Positions 10,858-26,095 of a stretch of DNA of 64,000 nucleotides are shown here, piece by piece (position 1 is the stretch's first letter; each line of letters begins with the position of its first letter). The notes under the pieces were generated by a model, which was not told the origin of the DNA, made no database searches, and saw only the letters and a program-made list of their open reading frames with translations. This DNA is from Diphasiastrum complanatum. Its lineage: Eukaryota > Streptophyta > Lycopodiopsida > Lycopodiales > Lycopodiaceae. The DNA is taken from the NCBI GenBank assembly GCA_029204225.1, contig CM055097.1, forward strand, positions 50,564,195 to 50,628,194, given 5' to 3'. The position numbers and the translations under genes were made by a program.

Positions 10858-12265
10858 GTTGAACCTAAATGATACTATTAAAGTAATTTTATTACTGAAA
10901 TTGTTTGATTTTTACGAGGTGACTCCTAACCCAACCATGTAACCCTGCATTATGAGCCCAAATCCAATCAATCAAATTTCAAACTACTGTATTTCAAAAC
11001 ATACATCTTGCATGATATGATTTGTACTAAACAATTTGTAAATGAAGCCTTGCATTTTTTTTATCTCGAATTTTTGCCCCATTTTGTATGATATAATCAT
11101 GGCAGTTGTGGTTATTGCATATTGCTTTCCAAGGGGGCCTTGAATGTGGGACCAGAAACTATGACCCACTGAGTCATCTGTTGGACGAGTTGTGGTTATT
11201 GATACTTCGCTAGCTAAGTCCTCTTTTGATTGGAAGTGAAGTCCACTCAAAGAGTTTTAATTCACAGCACCATCTAATATAGTTATGAATCTCTGACTTT
11301 ATGGTAATATTCCCAATCAAGCTCTATTTGTAGGTTAAAATTCATGCTTTCCTCAAGGACATATTTTTCTCAGGATGAAAAGTACCACGCTTACAATTCT
11401 TGTGTTAAGTTTGCTTCATGGTCATGCCAGGGACTTGTAAGAGCCATGATTTCTGTTGTAGACTTTTATGTTTGTGTTTGTTGCAGCTTTGTGAAGTTGA
11501 AAGGCAATAATTGCCTTATTGCCTTTTGACGTATTTAGGTCAAATAAAGCAAACAAATACGTCAAGCAACCTGTATATGCATTTCTTCAGTCATTGTATT
11601 GGAAATATTGCAAACCACATGAAGGTCAACTTGATATTGAGATACTTATGCATATAATGCAATAAATTGTGTAGACATATGATAATGTTAGACATTTATG
11701 TTGCGAGTCGGGGGATTATGAATAACTAGCAGAACTATCTTTAGGGGTAGGAAGTTGGAACAAGGAAAGCGCCACAGAAGGCATGCAAGATCACTTGTTT
11801 CAAGCCTCATGCAAAACTTGCATTGGTTGTATGATATAATTTTTGCTTGAATTCTGAATCAGCTCAAAACATATTGGATTTGAGTGGCTTTGTTCATATG
11901 TCATTGGAGTTGTTTAATTAAACTCATTCTACTGCCTTTAAATCTTGAAATTTGCTATTTGCAACTCTTGTGCTTTGTTAATTGTTGCGTTTTTGTATAT
12001 GGTTGTGAGCATCATAGATTGGGCGAGTCTTTATTGGTGATTGCAATTCATTTTACTGCAGCTTCCTTGCAAACTACTGAAATGAAACTATATGTAGAGG
12101 ATTCCAGTGATGAGGCTCATCTTGATTGTTTTATAAATGGCATAATTGCCAGATATGTGCACGACGTTAATGTTTGCAAGGAACTTTGTTGCAATCAATA
12201 ATTGGGGAGCTCTCAGCTCTATAGGGCCATAGGGACGATTTATTAGACGACATTAGCCTTATGGA

Positions 12266-12374
12266 TATAAAATCATGGAACCATTCATGCTTTGCCTTTA
12301 AATGTAAAATTGTGTAACCATTCATACTTGCCTTCGAATATAAAATTATGACACCATTCATGCTAGCCCACTTC
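12266..12374. repeat. Three tandem copies of a 35-38-bp unit
   Basis: TATAAAATCATGGAACCATTCATGC and two diverged copies start at 12266, 12304 and 12339. The shared core is TAAAAT..TG..ACCATTCAT, followed by GCCTT in the first two units. Confidence 0.8.
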
Positions 12375-12860
12375 GTATATAGATTTGTGGCTAGCAACTT
12401 ACTAGAGGTATAAAGTAGACAGCTTGGGGTCTTATTTTTCAATACTTTATATTTGAATGCTTGATTACATTGGAAAAAAAAGTTGGTAAATCTATTTTTT
12501 GAGGCTATTTATTGATTAAACTCTCATATTGTTTTAAAACGAGTTCAACTTGGGGCTTTTATTTACTAGGATGGATGTTGAAAAAGAGGTTTAAATTGTT
12601 ACGTTCACCTTCTTAAATTTAACATCTCAATTGATAAGGTTATGCATTTAAAATCAATCGCCTTTATTGACCCAATATCTATTAAGAAATTCTATCCCCC
12701 ACCCCCAAATTGGCATAATTGCGAGTTGTAAATTAGAGAGTCATCAAGTTTAGATGCATTGAAATTAGGTGAGCATTGAGCCATACGATAGTGAAGAAAA
12801 GGCTCGAATGAGTCTTTTTTCAAAGAGTCACAAATTAGAGAGATCAAAAAAGCGTTCGGA

Positions 12861-13016
12861 GTATTGTAGGTTTGTTAATCAAGTTCAATACTCGTTTCAT
12901 GGTATAAATATATGATGGGTTTTATGCAATAGCTATAAGTATTGTAGGTTTGTTAATCAACTTCAATACATGTTTTATTGTAGAAATATTAAATATGGGT
13001 TTCATGCAATAGCTAT
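12861..13016. repeat. 78-bp tandem duplication
   Basis: GTATTGTAGGTTTGTTAATC begins at 12861 and again at 12939, and both copies end in ATGCAATAGCTATA. The copies differ by a few substitutions and small indels. Confidence 0.88.
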
Positions 13017-13820
13017 ATCGTAATGATACAATAGTAGGTGTTGGCATAAAGAGAGAAGAATTCAGTTTACATATATAATAGCATTTTCAAATTTTTAGTC
13101 ATGCTTTTAAATTAGGAGGTGCAAGAGCTTGTCGGATCAAGCAGGTGCTTGTAATGTTTCTAATGAAGGACTAGATGTAATTTCTAAATAATAAGTGTTG
13201 CTCTGGGTACAATGAGTTGTCTATTTTGTCCCAACTCTTGATGTAGGTTTATTATTTCTTTGCTATCTAGCTTTGTTGTTATTGAGTTTTCTTAATTGTA
13301 TCAATTTAATTTTTTTTTGCTGCTTCAGATGAGACATGGTTAATGTCTTTTGTTATGCTCTAGTTAGTTGTTGGAATTGTCTGTTAGCATCCTAATGCTC
13401 CTTTTCTTGTAGCCTCACATCTATAAGTTTGTAGAAGTTATTACTTTTGAGACACATTTGATTTGCTAATTATTTCATTTATATACAATGGAATTTAACA
13501 TACGTGTGTGTCCATGTGCAGACTGTTTGGAACATATGCAAAGCCTTCTATGTTTATTCGAATTTGTATGCATAGTCAAGTTCTCGACTTTTTCCATTTT
13601 ACAACACAGGATCATGACATTGTGATGATGAAGCCAAGGTGTAAGGAGAAATTTCTCTTTCCATATCATTGTTATTGGTGCATGGGAGTTGGCTATTTTC
13701 TTCTTGTGCCCAACTAATTTTGCATGAAGAATGAGGGTGTTGAAGTTTGATAAGTGGGTCTTATGCTGATTATGCTTCCAATGATCGCAAATGTCGCTAG
13801 TAAAGTAGTACACTGATATT

Positions 13821-13896
13821 TTGACACTTCTAAACACAAAAATTAAGGTCCAAATATATGTTGACACTTCTAAACAAAAAAAATAAGGTCCAAAGA
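13821..13896. repeat. 40-bp tandem duplication
   Basis: TTGACACTTCTAAACA followed by AAAA..TAAGGTCCAAA occurs at 13821 and 13861. The copies are nearly identical. Confidence 0.88.
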
Positions 13897-14542
13897 TTAA
13901 ATGTGCCATGTGCAAAAGCACTTCAAAATAGCATGACAAAAATGTGCATATGAAGATATGTTAGTTATTCGTTGTAATAGTGAGATTTGTGTTTTTGGTT
14001 ACGATTGATTAGATATGTAGAATTTGGGTTTGTCAAGAGTAGTAAGCATAATGTCCCATCATGAAAATGGACTCTTTATGTGGGGTGTGAGAATTAGAAA
14101 TGCCTTGTTGCTTGGCAACCAATATGAGCATGTATTCATTTTCTCATTGTTTATAGTGACATTTATGTTGTGGAGTCTTTGAGATTCAAGAAAAGAAACC
14201 AATAGTGAAATATTACTTATTCATTGTGCTTGATGACTAAGCATTGGCTAACTTGAGTGTTACCTTATTGAAAGGCTTAGTGTTAATGTCTTACAACTTG
14301 ATCTAGGTCAAATCCTATCAAACATTTTTTGAAAGAAATGCAAGTAGCAAAATCTCATAGAAATCAATCTTGTTTGTATCAAGCATGCATTTCTTGAATC
14401 AAAAGCCATTAAGACACTTCTTGAATATTTACCTTGATTCTTATCTTTGGGTGATGATATTAATGATACTTTTTTACTAAGTCACGTTCCCATGTGTTGG
14501 GTGCCTTAAGTAATGTCTAGCTTCCTGTTATACTAATGCAAG

Positions 14543-14670
14543 CCCTAATATTGCATAATTTGTGGAAATTTTTTTTGTCCTTGTGATTTTGAGAACTATG
14601 CATATTGAATTATATTACATGTGATAATCACTTGTCCTAACATTGCATAATGTGCTAGGGAATTTTTTTT
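14543..14670. repeat. Diverged duplication, offset 93 bp
   Basis: CCTAATATTGCATAATTTG..GGAAATTTTTTTT at 14543 and CCTAACATTGCATAATGTG..GGGAATTTTTTTT at 14636 are direct diverged copies. Confidence 0.7.
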
Positions 14671-16532
14671 CGGGAGAAGGCCTATTGGATTCATAATGTA
14701 TGTGATAATGACCTATTTTATTTCTCTTGAATAATGACTTATTTTGAAATGCCATATGACCATTTTTAATATAATACACATGCATAACAAGATTTATTTA
14801 TTAGAGAGTGTGCACATAAAGTCATATGACAAAAACCATTACAACATATCTTCATCATAATTGAAGAATAAATAGGAAAAGGTTGCAATATGAAAAATTG
14901 ACTTCTTGATTTGCATCTTCATTAATAGCAACACTTTGAGGGCTCATGATCATTGACATAATTATCATGAGGTGAATAAGTGAAACATCTATTTTCAACA
15001 CATGTTCTCATCTATGTGCAATCCTAGCTAAGGTTCCACATTGTGTCCTTTTAGAGTAAGTTCTAACATTATTTGTGCATGCTTTGTTTGGAAGCCTTTA
15101 CTTGATTGTCTTGTCATATGAATGTGATTCAAACTAGTCACTTGAAAGGATATTAAATAATTTCAACTTCTAGAAGGACAAGTACATTAGCATCAATTAT
15201 TTTGGCTAATATACAATTATATTTTTCAGACAAATTTGCTATATTTTTTGAATGTACCTTTCTCTATAGCATCATGATGCTTGGCTTGAACAAATGAACC
15301 ATGAGACTCAAGATCAACTAGTTTATTTTGACAATTCAAGAATTTCTCAAATCCAAAATGTATGTATAATTGGATCACCTTATGCAAGAGAAAAAATAAT
15401 TGTACCAATTTTTTTTTTGGTTTAAATACTTACACTCAATAAATTCCCTCAATTATCAGAATATGATTGCTTTTTAATAATAGACTTCTCTTCATGAATG
15501 TATTTTTCATAATCAATGTGCTCTTTGTGATTTTGATTCCACAACATTAATCTCAAAATGTTATGTAAAGCAATACAAAGTACTTGATTTTAACTACAAG
15601 AAAAGGAACTTCTCAATAGCATACACTTGGATCAAGATCAAAGGCTGCTTAGATTCCAATTATCCATTAGGATAATCGCTTGGGATGGAGAGCCCATGAT
15701 GCCAAGGTGAAAATCTTGTAAATGGTATGTGAAGTCACTTGAAGAAGACCATCGAGAAAGGCCATTGTATGTGACCAATTCATGAGATTCCCCTAGATGT
15801 AATATTTGTTCCCTACAAGTAGTAATTGGAGCAGTCCTATCAGCTGAAGATCCTGATACCTAATTAAGATGGAAGAGTAGAAGAAGAGGATGACACATCA
15901 ACAACAGTCACAGTGGGAGTAGTAGCAGCAATATCATTTGATCAAATAGGCAGCACTTGTAGTAGGGGTATTTGTGGATGAAGTTGACTATTATGTTTTT
16001 GGAGAATGCACATAGTTGAAACACAGTGAAAGTTTGAATACATGATAGGAAACATTGTCTTATAATTGTTTTTCAAAATCAATGGCTTGCCTTTGTATTA
16101 GATATACATGAGGGTGGTTAATCAATTACTCAATCCATTTTTTTTTAAGAATGTAAGCACTATCTCTTTGATAATGTTCAACTCTATTATTGCTAGAAAA
16201 TGATAATTTTTTTCTTTGTCTGAAATATAAAAAATATTCAAGTATCAAACAAGGTTCATAAATCCAATCAAGTTTGCAATCCACAAAAGCACTACTTTTT
16301 GAAAATGGAAGGACTTCTATTTTGGTTTCACACAAGCAAAAAGAGAGAGAAAAAATGTTGTCAATAGCAGCAAGTTTTCACCTTCTCCCACATTGAAGTG
16401 CAAATTGAGTACCATAAATTGAAGTTATAACAGTGGTATCAAATTATTTACATTTTGAGTGGTGTACATATAATTCATCATTCATTACACAAGGTTTATG
16501 GCCTAGACAACTTCCAATTGGCTTGTCGGAGC

Positions 16533-16756
16533 TAATAAGTGCTTTTTTTTTTTTTTGCACAAGTACGATTTCGATACGGAGGGCCTAGAATTTATGGAGA
16601 AGGTGCAGTACCATCTCATCAAGGTATGACGCGAGGCTAACCAGAGCCCGAAGTGAATAAAACCACGACGTGTCGTTGGACCGCCACCAATTTTGGTGGG
16701 GGATACTATTGGAGGGTTTGCGGATCCCAAGGCAGTCTAACCCTAGTTAATAAGTG
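16533..16756 (-). mobile_element. Short poly(A) retroposon (SINE-like or 5'-truncated LINE) with 9-bp target duplication
   Basis: A T14 run at 16543-16556 is a poly(A) tail when read on the minus strand. TAATAAGTG occurs just outside it (16533-16541) and again at the other end (16748-16756), a direct repeat expected of target-primed insertion. The body between them (16542-16747, about 206 bp) is GC-richer than its surroundings. A minus-strand open frame runs through most of it but has no known motif. I could not identify clear pol III boxes, so a truncated LINE or processed transcript is equally possible. Confidence 0.6.
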
Positions 16757-17466
16757 AGAGGGATTTGGCACCCTGCGTGTGTAAGTCCAACCCAATGATC
16801 ACATAGAGATTTGATTAATTAGAAAGTCAATAAAAGGACTTTAGGCCTTTTTGTGGGACTTTTAATGTCACAGGCCTAAATGTCATTTTTTTTTTAATAA
16901 AGTTGGGGTTCCCACCAAATTTCAAATTCAAATTAGTTCCCTCCAATTTTGAATGGGTTCCTACTCTTTTTTAAATTTGATTAGTTAGGGAGGTAGAAAT
17001 GGACCAATAGGATTCTGAGGCTAGGGTCCTCCTCTCTATTATAAAAAGGGACCAACTCGAGTTTCCTACACATGTCCATATCTTCATTTCAATAAAGCAG
17101 ATTGGTTCTCTTTTGAAATGGATTTATGAATGTCCTTACTCTCTCACTTTTCCTCCATCTCTCATCTTTTCATTGTATTTGCTAATTGTTGGATCTGATT
17201 CTTATTGGGATTGCATGTTCTTATACTTTTTGTGAGAGAAAGGGAGAGAGAAAATGAGTAAGCTTTCTTCATTATGGATGTAGTGTTAATGATTGTAGTG
17301 CTAATGCTTAGGGTTAATGGATGTTAGAGTTAAATTTGGATCTTCCATTCATGCTGAATTCTGAGATATGTTATCGCTCTCATGGGAACGAACCTCCGCA
17401 TGACGACTAACTTCTACTCTTTGATGCTAGATCTTGGGTTGAGGTTAGGAAACACACTACAATTTT
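16757..17466 (+). other. LTR-like sequence with TATA box, partner not found
   Basis: TATTATAAAAAGGG at 17037-17050 is a strong TATA box. It is followed by CT-rich sequence and an AATAAA at 17091-17096 (TTTCAATAAAGCAG), the usual order in an LTR U3-R. It does not match the Copia LTR at 17952-18567, so it is either a diverged U3 or a different element. No coding sequence is present. Confidence 0.35.
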
Positions 17467-17598
17467 GCCACAATTGATCTGAATAAAGTGCTGTCTAGTT
17501 CTGCATTTAGGTTCTGTTTAAGTATTTGCAATGCTTTTCGCTCTCTGTCTGACCTTCTGATTGCCTTGTTTGATTGTCTGCTCTTGCTTCCGCTATCA
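17467..17598 (+). repeat. 5' LTR tail of a deleted Copia
   Basis: The stretch from TGAATAAAGTGCTGTCTAGTTCTGC to CTTCCGCTATCA matches the end of the LTR at 17952-18567 (18476-18567). It joins directly to RNase H coding sequence nine bases later, so the PBS, gag, protease, integrase and RT are missing. Confidence 0.65.
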
Positions 17599-17606
17599 TC
17601 TCATAG

Positions 17607-17873
17607 TACATTGCTGCTTCTCAATCCATTAAAGAGACATTTTGGTTGAGAAATTTAGTAACAAACATTAGTTTGAACCAGTACACCTCGACAATCATAT
17701 TATGTGATAATCAGAGTGCAATTGCCTTATCGACCAACCCTAGATTTCACTCTAGAAGTAAGCACATTGAGATCCGATATCACTATGTTAGGGGCAAGAT
17801 TCTCAAAAGAGAGGTGAGCTTAACGTACCGCCAAACGCAGGACATGGTTGCAGATGTGTTCACCAAACATTGA
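17607..17873 (+). pseudogene. Copia RNase H C-terminal fragment
   Basis: Starts inside ALSSTEAEY at YIAASQSIKETFWLRN and runs to DMVADVFTKH and a TGA. It carries LCDNQSAIAL and KHIEIRYHYVRGKI. It is close in sequence to the last part of the remnant at 1-846. Only the last 89 residues of pol remain. Upstream sequence is LTR tail, so an internal deletion removed nearly all the element. Confidence 0.9.
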
Positions 17874-17938
17874 GCATTGATACACACAACAAATTTTGTG
17901 CACTGCTTAGTTTGAAGATCAAATCATTCACAGATCTA

Positions 17939-17951
17939 GATTAAGGGGGGG
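17939..17951 (+). other. Polypurine tract of the deleted Copia
   Basis: GATTAAGGGGGGG lies immediately before TGTTGGATTT, the LTR start. It primes plus-strand DNA synthesis in LTR retrotransposons. Confidence 0.8.
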
Positions 17952-18567
17952 TGTTGGATTTATCTCCTCTACTCTCCTAAATCCTATGTTAATCTAGTTC
18001 CATTCATTGCTGCATATTTAGTTGCATTGTTGCGCAACTCAACTACTGAAGATGAGCAAGAGAAGATGGCCGACATATCAGAGTTGGACAAACTATCGGG
18101 TAGACCCAACCTGGTTGACATATAAGAGAAGCCCGACTTATCGGCCTCCTCACACTCATCCTCTGTACTGCACAACCAACTTGACAATGACAGCAACCAT
18201 GATCTTGTCCATGATGGCGCAATGGTTTCACGCCATCTCTTATATATGTAAATAGCACATAGGTAGATGATTAAGTAGATGAACACGGATTATCAAATTC
18301 GATGAGACAGACACAATAGATGCTTTCATGCATTGATTCTCTTCTTCAAGTGGATCGTCAGTAATAAGCTCATAACTTTTACAGTTTGTAGTTAGCTTTG
18401 TGAGCACGCGGTTTCGCCCGCTATTGTCTTGTGCTTACTTGCATCACTGACTTGTATTTCACTACAATTGAATTGAATAAAGTGTTGTCTAGTTCTACGT
18501 TCATGAATTGTCAGTATTTGCAATGCTGATTGCTTTGTCTGATTGTTTGCTCTTGCTTCCGCTATCA
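17952..18567 (+). repeat. 3' LTR of the deleted Copia (616 bp)
   Basis: It begins TGTTGGATTTATCTCC directly after the polypurine tract and ends ...CCGCTATCA, a TG...CA terminus shared with the 5' remnant at 17598. Open frames inside it are incidental. No target duplication could be assigned, because the outer edge of the left LTR is not clear. Confidence 0.75.
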
Positions 18568-18662
18568 TCGCGCACTCAACTCTAAATTTAATTTCATTAT
18601 TGGGCGCCTACTAAGTTATCAGCAGTGCACGCACCGAGGGAACTCTCCCTTTTCCCCAGCAC

Positions 18663-18775
18663 TTAAAGCTTGCATCTTCTAAAGTTCTCTCTCTCAACAA
18701 AAATCTTTTTGTTCCAAAGCTTACAAAGAACCTCATAAGTGTTGGCCAACTTCTTGATAGTGGCCTTTGTGAAAG
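18663..18775 (+). pseudogene. Copia pol scrap: protease to GAG-pre-integrase linker
   Basis: In frame from 18663 it reads LKLASSKVLSLNKNLF, then VPKLTKNLISVGQLLDSG. This is the same segment seen in the Copia copies at about 62066 and 49030 (minus). Both sides are non-homologous. It is an about 110-bp isolated fragment. Confidence 0.8.
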
Positions 18776-19480
18776 ATTTCATCTAGTTTTACTCTTTTGG
18801 TCATATTTGTATATTTGGCAATTGAGGCCAATTTTCATATTAGACTTAGAGTTTGACTTTTCAAGGTTATATTAGTCTAAAAGCATTTAAATAAACACTT
18901 TTGGAAGTGTGGAAAACTATAGAACATGAGTTTTGGAGGGATTCAATTTGAGTAGTACATACATTGAATCTAGTCACAAAAATAGTAGGGTTCTCATTAT
19001 GGAGGGAAACCAAAGTTTGAATTTAGGTTTGGATCTGTTATAAAAGGATGTAAAAATGCATAGATCTTGATCTATGCAGGATGAGGTATTAATCATGTAT
19101 TGAAAGTGTGTAGAGAAATTGTGCTCTAATAGTTTTTCATATAAAGGCATCATATTAATGCTCCTTTAAGATTTTCATCAAGAGAGAATGTTTGAAATAA
19201 TATAGTGTAATGCCAACTTTATTGGCTTATAATAGTAATGGGTCTACGTGCCTTGTAGTTAGTATGTTAGAAAAATAGGTCAATATCCCTTAATTCTTCT
19301 AAGTCAAATAGATGGTCTTCGCAATGTGATTAGGGTTATTTATGAGGAGGCACAACCTCCTCCTCCTCCTCTCTCTCATGTATCATTCCTCATCCTTGTT
19401 CGTATTGTGCAGTTCTTATTGAATACAAGCATTGACTGTTCTCTCTCCATTTTGTCTACTGTGCCTTGATATACTACTGC
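18776..19480. other. Intergenic, nothing recognised
   Basis: AT-rich sequence without motif-bearing frames or clear repeats. A (CTC)n-rich run lies near 19353-19376. Confidence 0.4.
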
Positions 19481-19489
19481 ATGCTCTAA

Positions 19490-19800
19490 TGATTCATAAG
19501 GTCTTGGAGATGCACACTATTGTTTGGGCATTTAGATGAAAGAGGCTATTAGAATTGCACTTCAAGTTCATAGATTGTGATGTGATCATCCTTGTATTTT
19601 ATGTAGATGACGTTATTTTTTATGGAAACAATGGAGCAACAAGAAATCAAAGAGATGTCGCAGACACCCTATGCAAGTGTTGTTGGAATTCTGACGTATC
19701 TTATGCTTAATACAAGGATGGATATTGTCTATTCAATATGAGCGGTGAGTAAGTAAGTCTCAAATCCAAGAAGACATTAGAATGTAAGAACCATTCACAT
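19490..19800 (+). pseudogene. Rearranged Copia reverse transcriptase remnant
   Basis: Three RT pieces are readable. LGDAHYCLGI (about 19503-19532) is followed by a stop. A YVDD catalytic box in FYVDDVIFYGNN has its codons at 19600-19611. MSQTPYASVVGILTYLM then NTRMDIVYSI lies at about 19650-19735. The order is odd, because in Copia the DLG..HYCLGI motif normally comes after YVDD. Frames change between the pieces. It is dead and possibly a mosaic of two copies. Confidence 0.75.
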
Positions 19801-23444
<3,644 letters not shown>

Positions 23445-23449
23445 AAATT

Positions 23450-23685
23450 GTCAAAAATCAGATATACAACATCAAGCATTCACCATAAGCAATCACGACA
23501 AGAAGGCGGAAGAAGAACACGCACAATCATACTATCACACTAACTCATACCTTGAACCCTGATAGAGAGAGAAAACCTAGAAGTAGATAATAGACTAGCC
23601 TACGACTAATGACAGCTGGTCACAACTGTCAACATTAATGTACATCGTAAACAATAACAATGAAGTTTATCATTGATTTCTAACA
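23450..23685 (-). repeat. 3' LTR of the bounded Copia (236 bp)
   Basis: On the minus strand it starts TGTTAGAAATCAATG and ends GATTTTTGACA. Compared with the 5' LTR it lacks an about 25-base segment between CTCATAC and CTTGAACCC that holds the TATA-like sequence. Other differences are scattered substitutions. Confidence 0.92.
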
Positions 23686-23695
23686 TTCTCCTCAA
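23686..23695 (-). other. Polypurine tract of the bounded Copia
   Basis: The minus strand reads TTGAGGAGAA directly before the LTR start TGTTAG. Confidence 0.7.
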
Positions 23696-23739
23696 TGATA
23701 AAATTACATTCTTCTATTCCTAATAGAGTACGAAACCTC

Positions 23740-26095
23740 TCAAATTTACATCTACCTAATGACTTTAGTAAAAATATTTGCCATTTGATCTTTAGATTTA
23801 CAAAAAACATGATCAATGGCTCCATCAAGGATTTTCTCTCAAACAAAATGGTAGTGTATTTCAATGTGCTTGGTTCACTAGATTTTTGGCAAGGTGAATG
23901 CAACTTTGATTATCGCAAGATATAGTAGTTGTAATTACCTGTGGTTGACCTAAATCCACAAGCAATCTTTGTACCATACCGCTTCTTGTGTAGCATTGTT
24001 GAGTGCTTGATATTCAGCTTCCGTCGATGATAAGGCTACTGTAGGTTGCTTTTTGCTGCTCCATGAAATTGTAGCTGTACCATAACTGAATGTATGACCA
24101 CTAGTAGATCTTCTGTCATCAATATTACCTGCCCAATCGGCATCTGTATAACCTACCAACATTGGTGCTTTAGGCTGATCACATTTCAAACCAAAATTCA
24201 ATGTCCCTCAAATGTATCTGAGAATACGTTTAGCAGATTTCCAGTGTGCTTGACTAGGATCTTGCATAAATTGACTAACAACACCAACAACATAAGAAAT
24301 ATCAGGCCATGTGTGTGCCAAATAAATCAAACTACCCACCAGCTGTCTATATAAATAAGCATCTACTTTTTCAGATTCATCATATGCAGTAAGCTTCATG
24401 TTGACATCCATAGGTGTACTCAAAGGCTTACAATCCTGCATATTGAACTTATAAAGCAAATCTCATGCATATTTGCTTTGTGTAAGAAAGGCCATGTCTT
24501 CCTTTTGCCATACTTCAATGCCAAGACAATAGTGCATCAATCCTAAATCAGTCATGTCAAAAGCATTAGAAAGATTTGATTTGATTTCATCGATTAACTT
24601 CTCATTACTTCCTGTAATAATCAAATCATCCACGTACAAGACAATGAACACTATATCTGAATCTTGCCTTAGAATGTAAAGATTAGGATCAGTATCACTT
24701 TTTACCATTCCTCTTCACTTGAAGTGTTCATCAATGCAAGAGTACCATGCCCGTGGGGCTTGCTTCAATCCATAAATGGCTTCGTCGAGCTTACAAACAA
24801 GATGCTCTCTCCTGGCTCAACAAATCCTTGAGGTTGTACTAAGTACACCTCTTCATCCAGCACTCCATTAAGAAAAGCAGATTTAACATCCATTTGCTGG
24901 ATCTTCCAACCATAGAAAGCAGAAATAACAATGATAGAACATATAGTCACCATCTTAGCTACGGGTGCAAAGGTTTCCTCAAAATCAATACCTTCTTGTT
25001 GCTCAAATCCTCTTGCAACCAACCGTGCTTTGTACTTGTTGAGTTCGTCATCTGCTCCATATTTTATCTTATAAATCCATTTGCAAGTGATAGGCTTATT
25101 ACCATCAAGTAGCTCAACCAAATTCCACGTCCTCTTTTTCGATATGGCTTCCATTTCTATTTCCATAGCTGCATGCCACTCCTTGTGCTCCTTTGCTTCA
25201 TCAAAAGTTTTTGATTCTTGAGCATAGAGCCCATCAGGGCTAGATTCATCTCTAATCTTGCAGGAGGTTTTCAATCTATACTTGATCTTCTAAGCTCTCC
25301 TTGCTCACTTGATTCGGGAGTATCTTCCTTATTAGCATCACTTGTTACTGACAAGTACCACTTAGGGACTCTCCTAGGAGTCTCATTATTAACCCTATCT
25401 TTTTCCATTGGCTCTTCCATATCAAAAGAGATATCAGACAATCCAACAACTAGATTACCTCTTTTAAGGATTTTCAAGCTTTGAGCACTAATATGACCAA
25501 ACCTTTGATGCCAAAGGTCACTTCGACAATCAACAGTGCTTACCATGGCTCAAGTAAAAGATCTCGCATTCAATTTGTAGAGTCGATTCCCGTTGACTCT
25601 AGCTCCTGTAGCGATCACTTTGTAGTGATTGTTGATGTCCTTGACGAGACATTTGTCACTGTCAGACTCAACCTTGAGTTGTTGATTAGCCATTGTCCTA
25701 TCAAATAGTAGATTGTTAGCTAAGCTAGGTACATATTGCACATCTGCTTTATTTTCCCGCTGGCTAACTTCATTGGTACCACTCCAACTCCTTTAATAGA
25801 TAGCAATTTGTCATCAGCTTGTCCAATTTCATCACCATTGTCAATTTTCTTGAGTTCGGAAAACCACTCTTTCCTTGAAGTCATGTGCTTGGATGCACCA
25901 CTATCAATGTACCCGGTATCCTTGGCTTCATCACTTGTCATTAATGCTGTAATGGACAATTTTGAACTCTCACTAGTTCTTCATAGGTTGGAAGATTTTC
26001 TCTTGTGGCTATACTCGTCACAAACATCTGATGTGACTCACTCAGACTATTCAATGTCAATTGCACGATCTCACGATCTTGTACTCATCTCCAAC
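23740..26095 (-). pseudogene. Copia gag end-protease-RT-RNase H, integrase core deleted
   Basis: Reading leftward: a gag C-terminal piece with SESHQMFVTSIATRENLP (before 25960); protease YIDSGASKHMT with DSG codons at 25897-25905; GAG-pre-integrase DLWHQRFGHISAQSL (about 25530); then, within a few codons, the post-integrase linker (VPKWYLSV region). The whole catalytic integrase (about 300 residues in this family) is therefore deleted. RT follows with ITCKWIYKIKYG, QQMDVKSAFLNGVLDEEVY and VLYVDDLIITG (YVDD codons at 24625-24636). RNase H has YTDADWAGN, VALSSTEAEY and, after a frame change, KHIEIHYHFV. At least four frame changes occur. Confidence 0.93.

Larger units (their letters stand above)
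6901..16532. other. About 9.6 kb gene-free AT-rich region with many local duplications
   Basis: No open frame here shows a recognisable domain, and no LTR, PBS or transposase signature was found. The sequence is T-rich on the plus strand in its first half, like intronic DNA. It carries an unusual number of short-range direct duplications, listed separately. It could be intergenic DNA, very long 3' introns of the upstream gene, or highly decayed retroelements. Confidence 0.45.
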
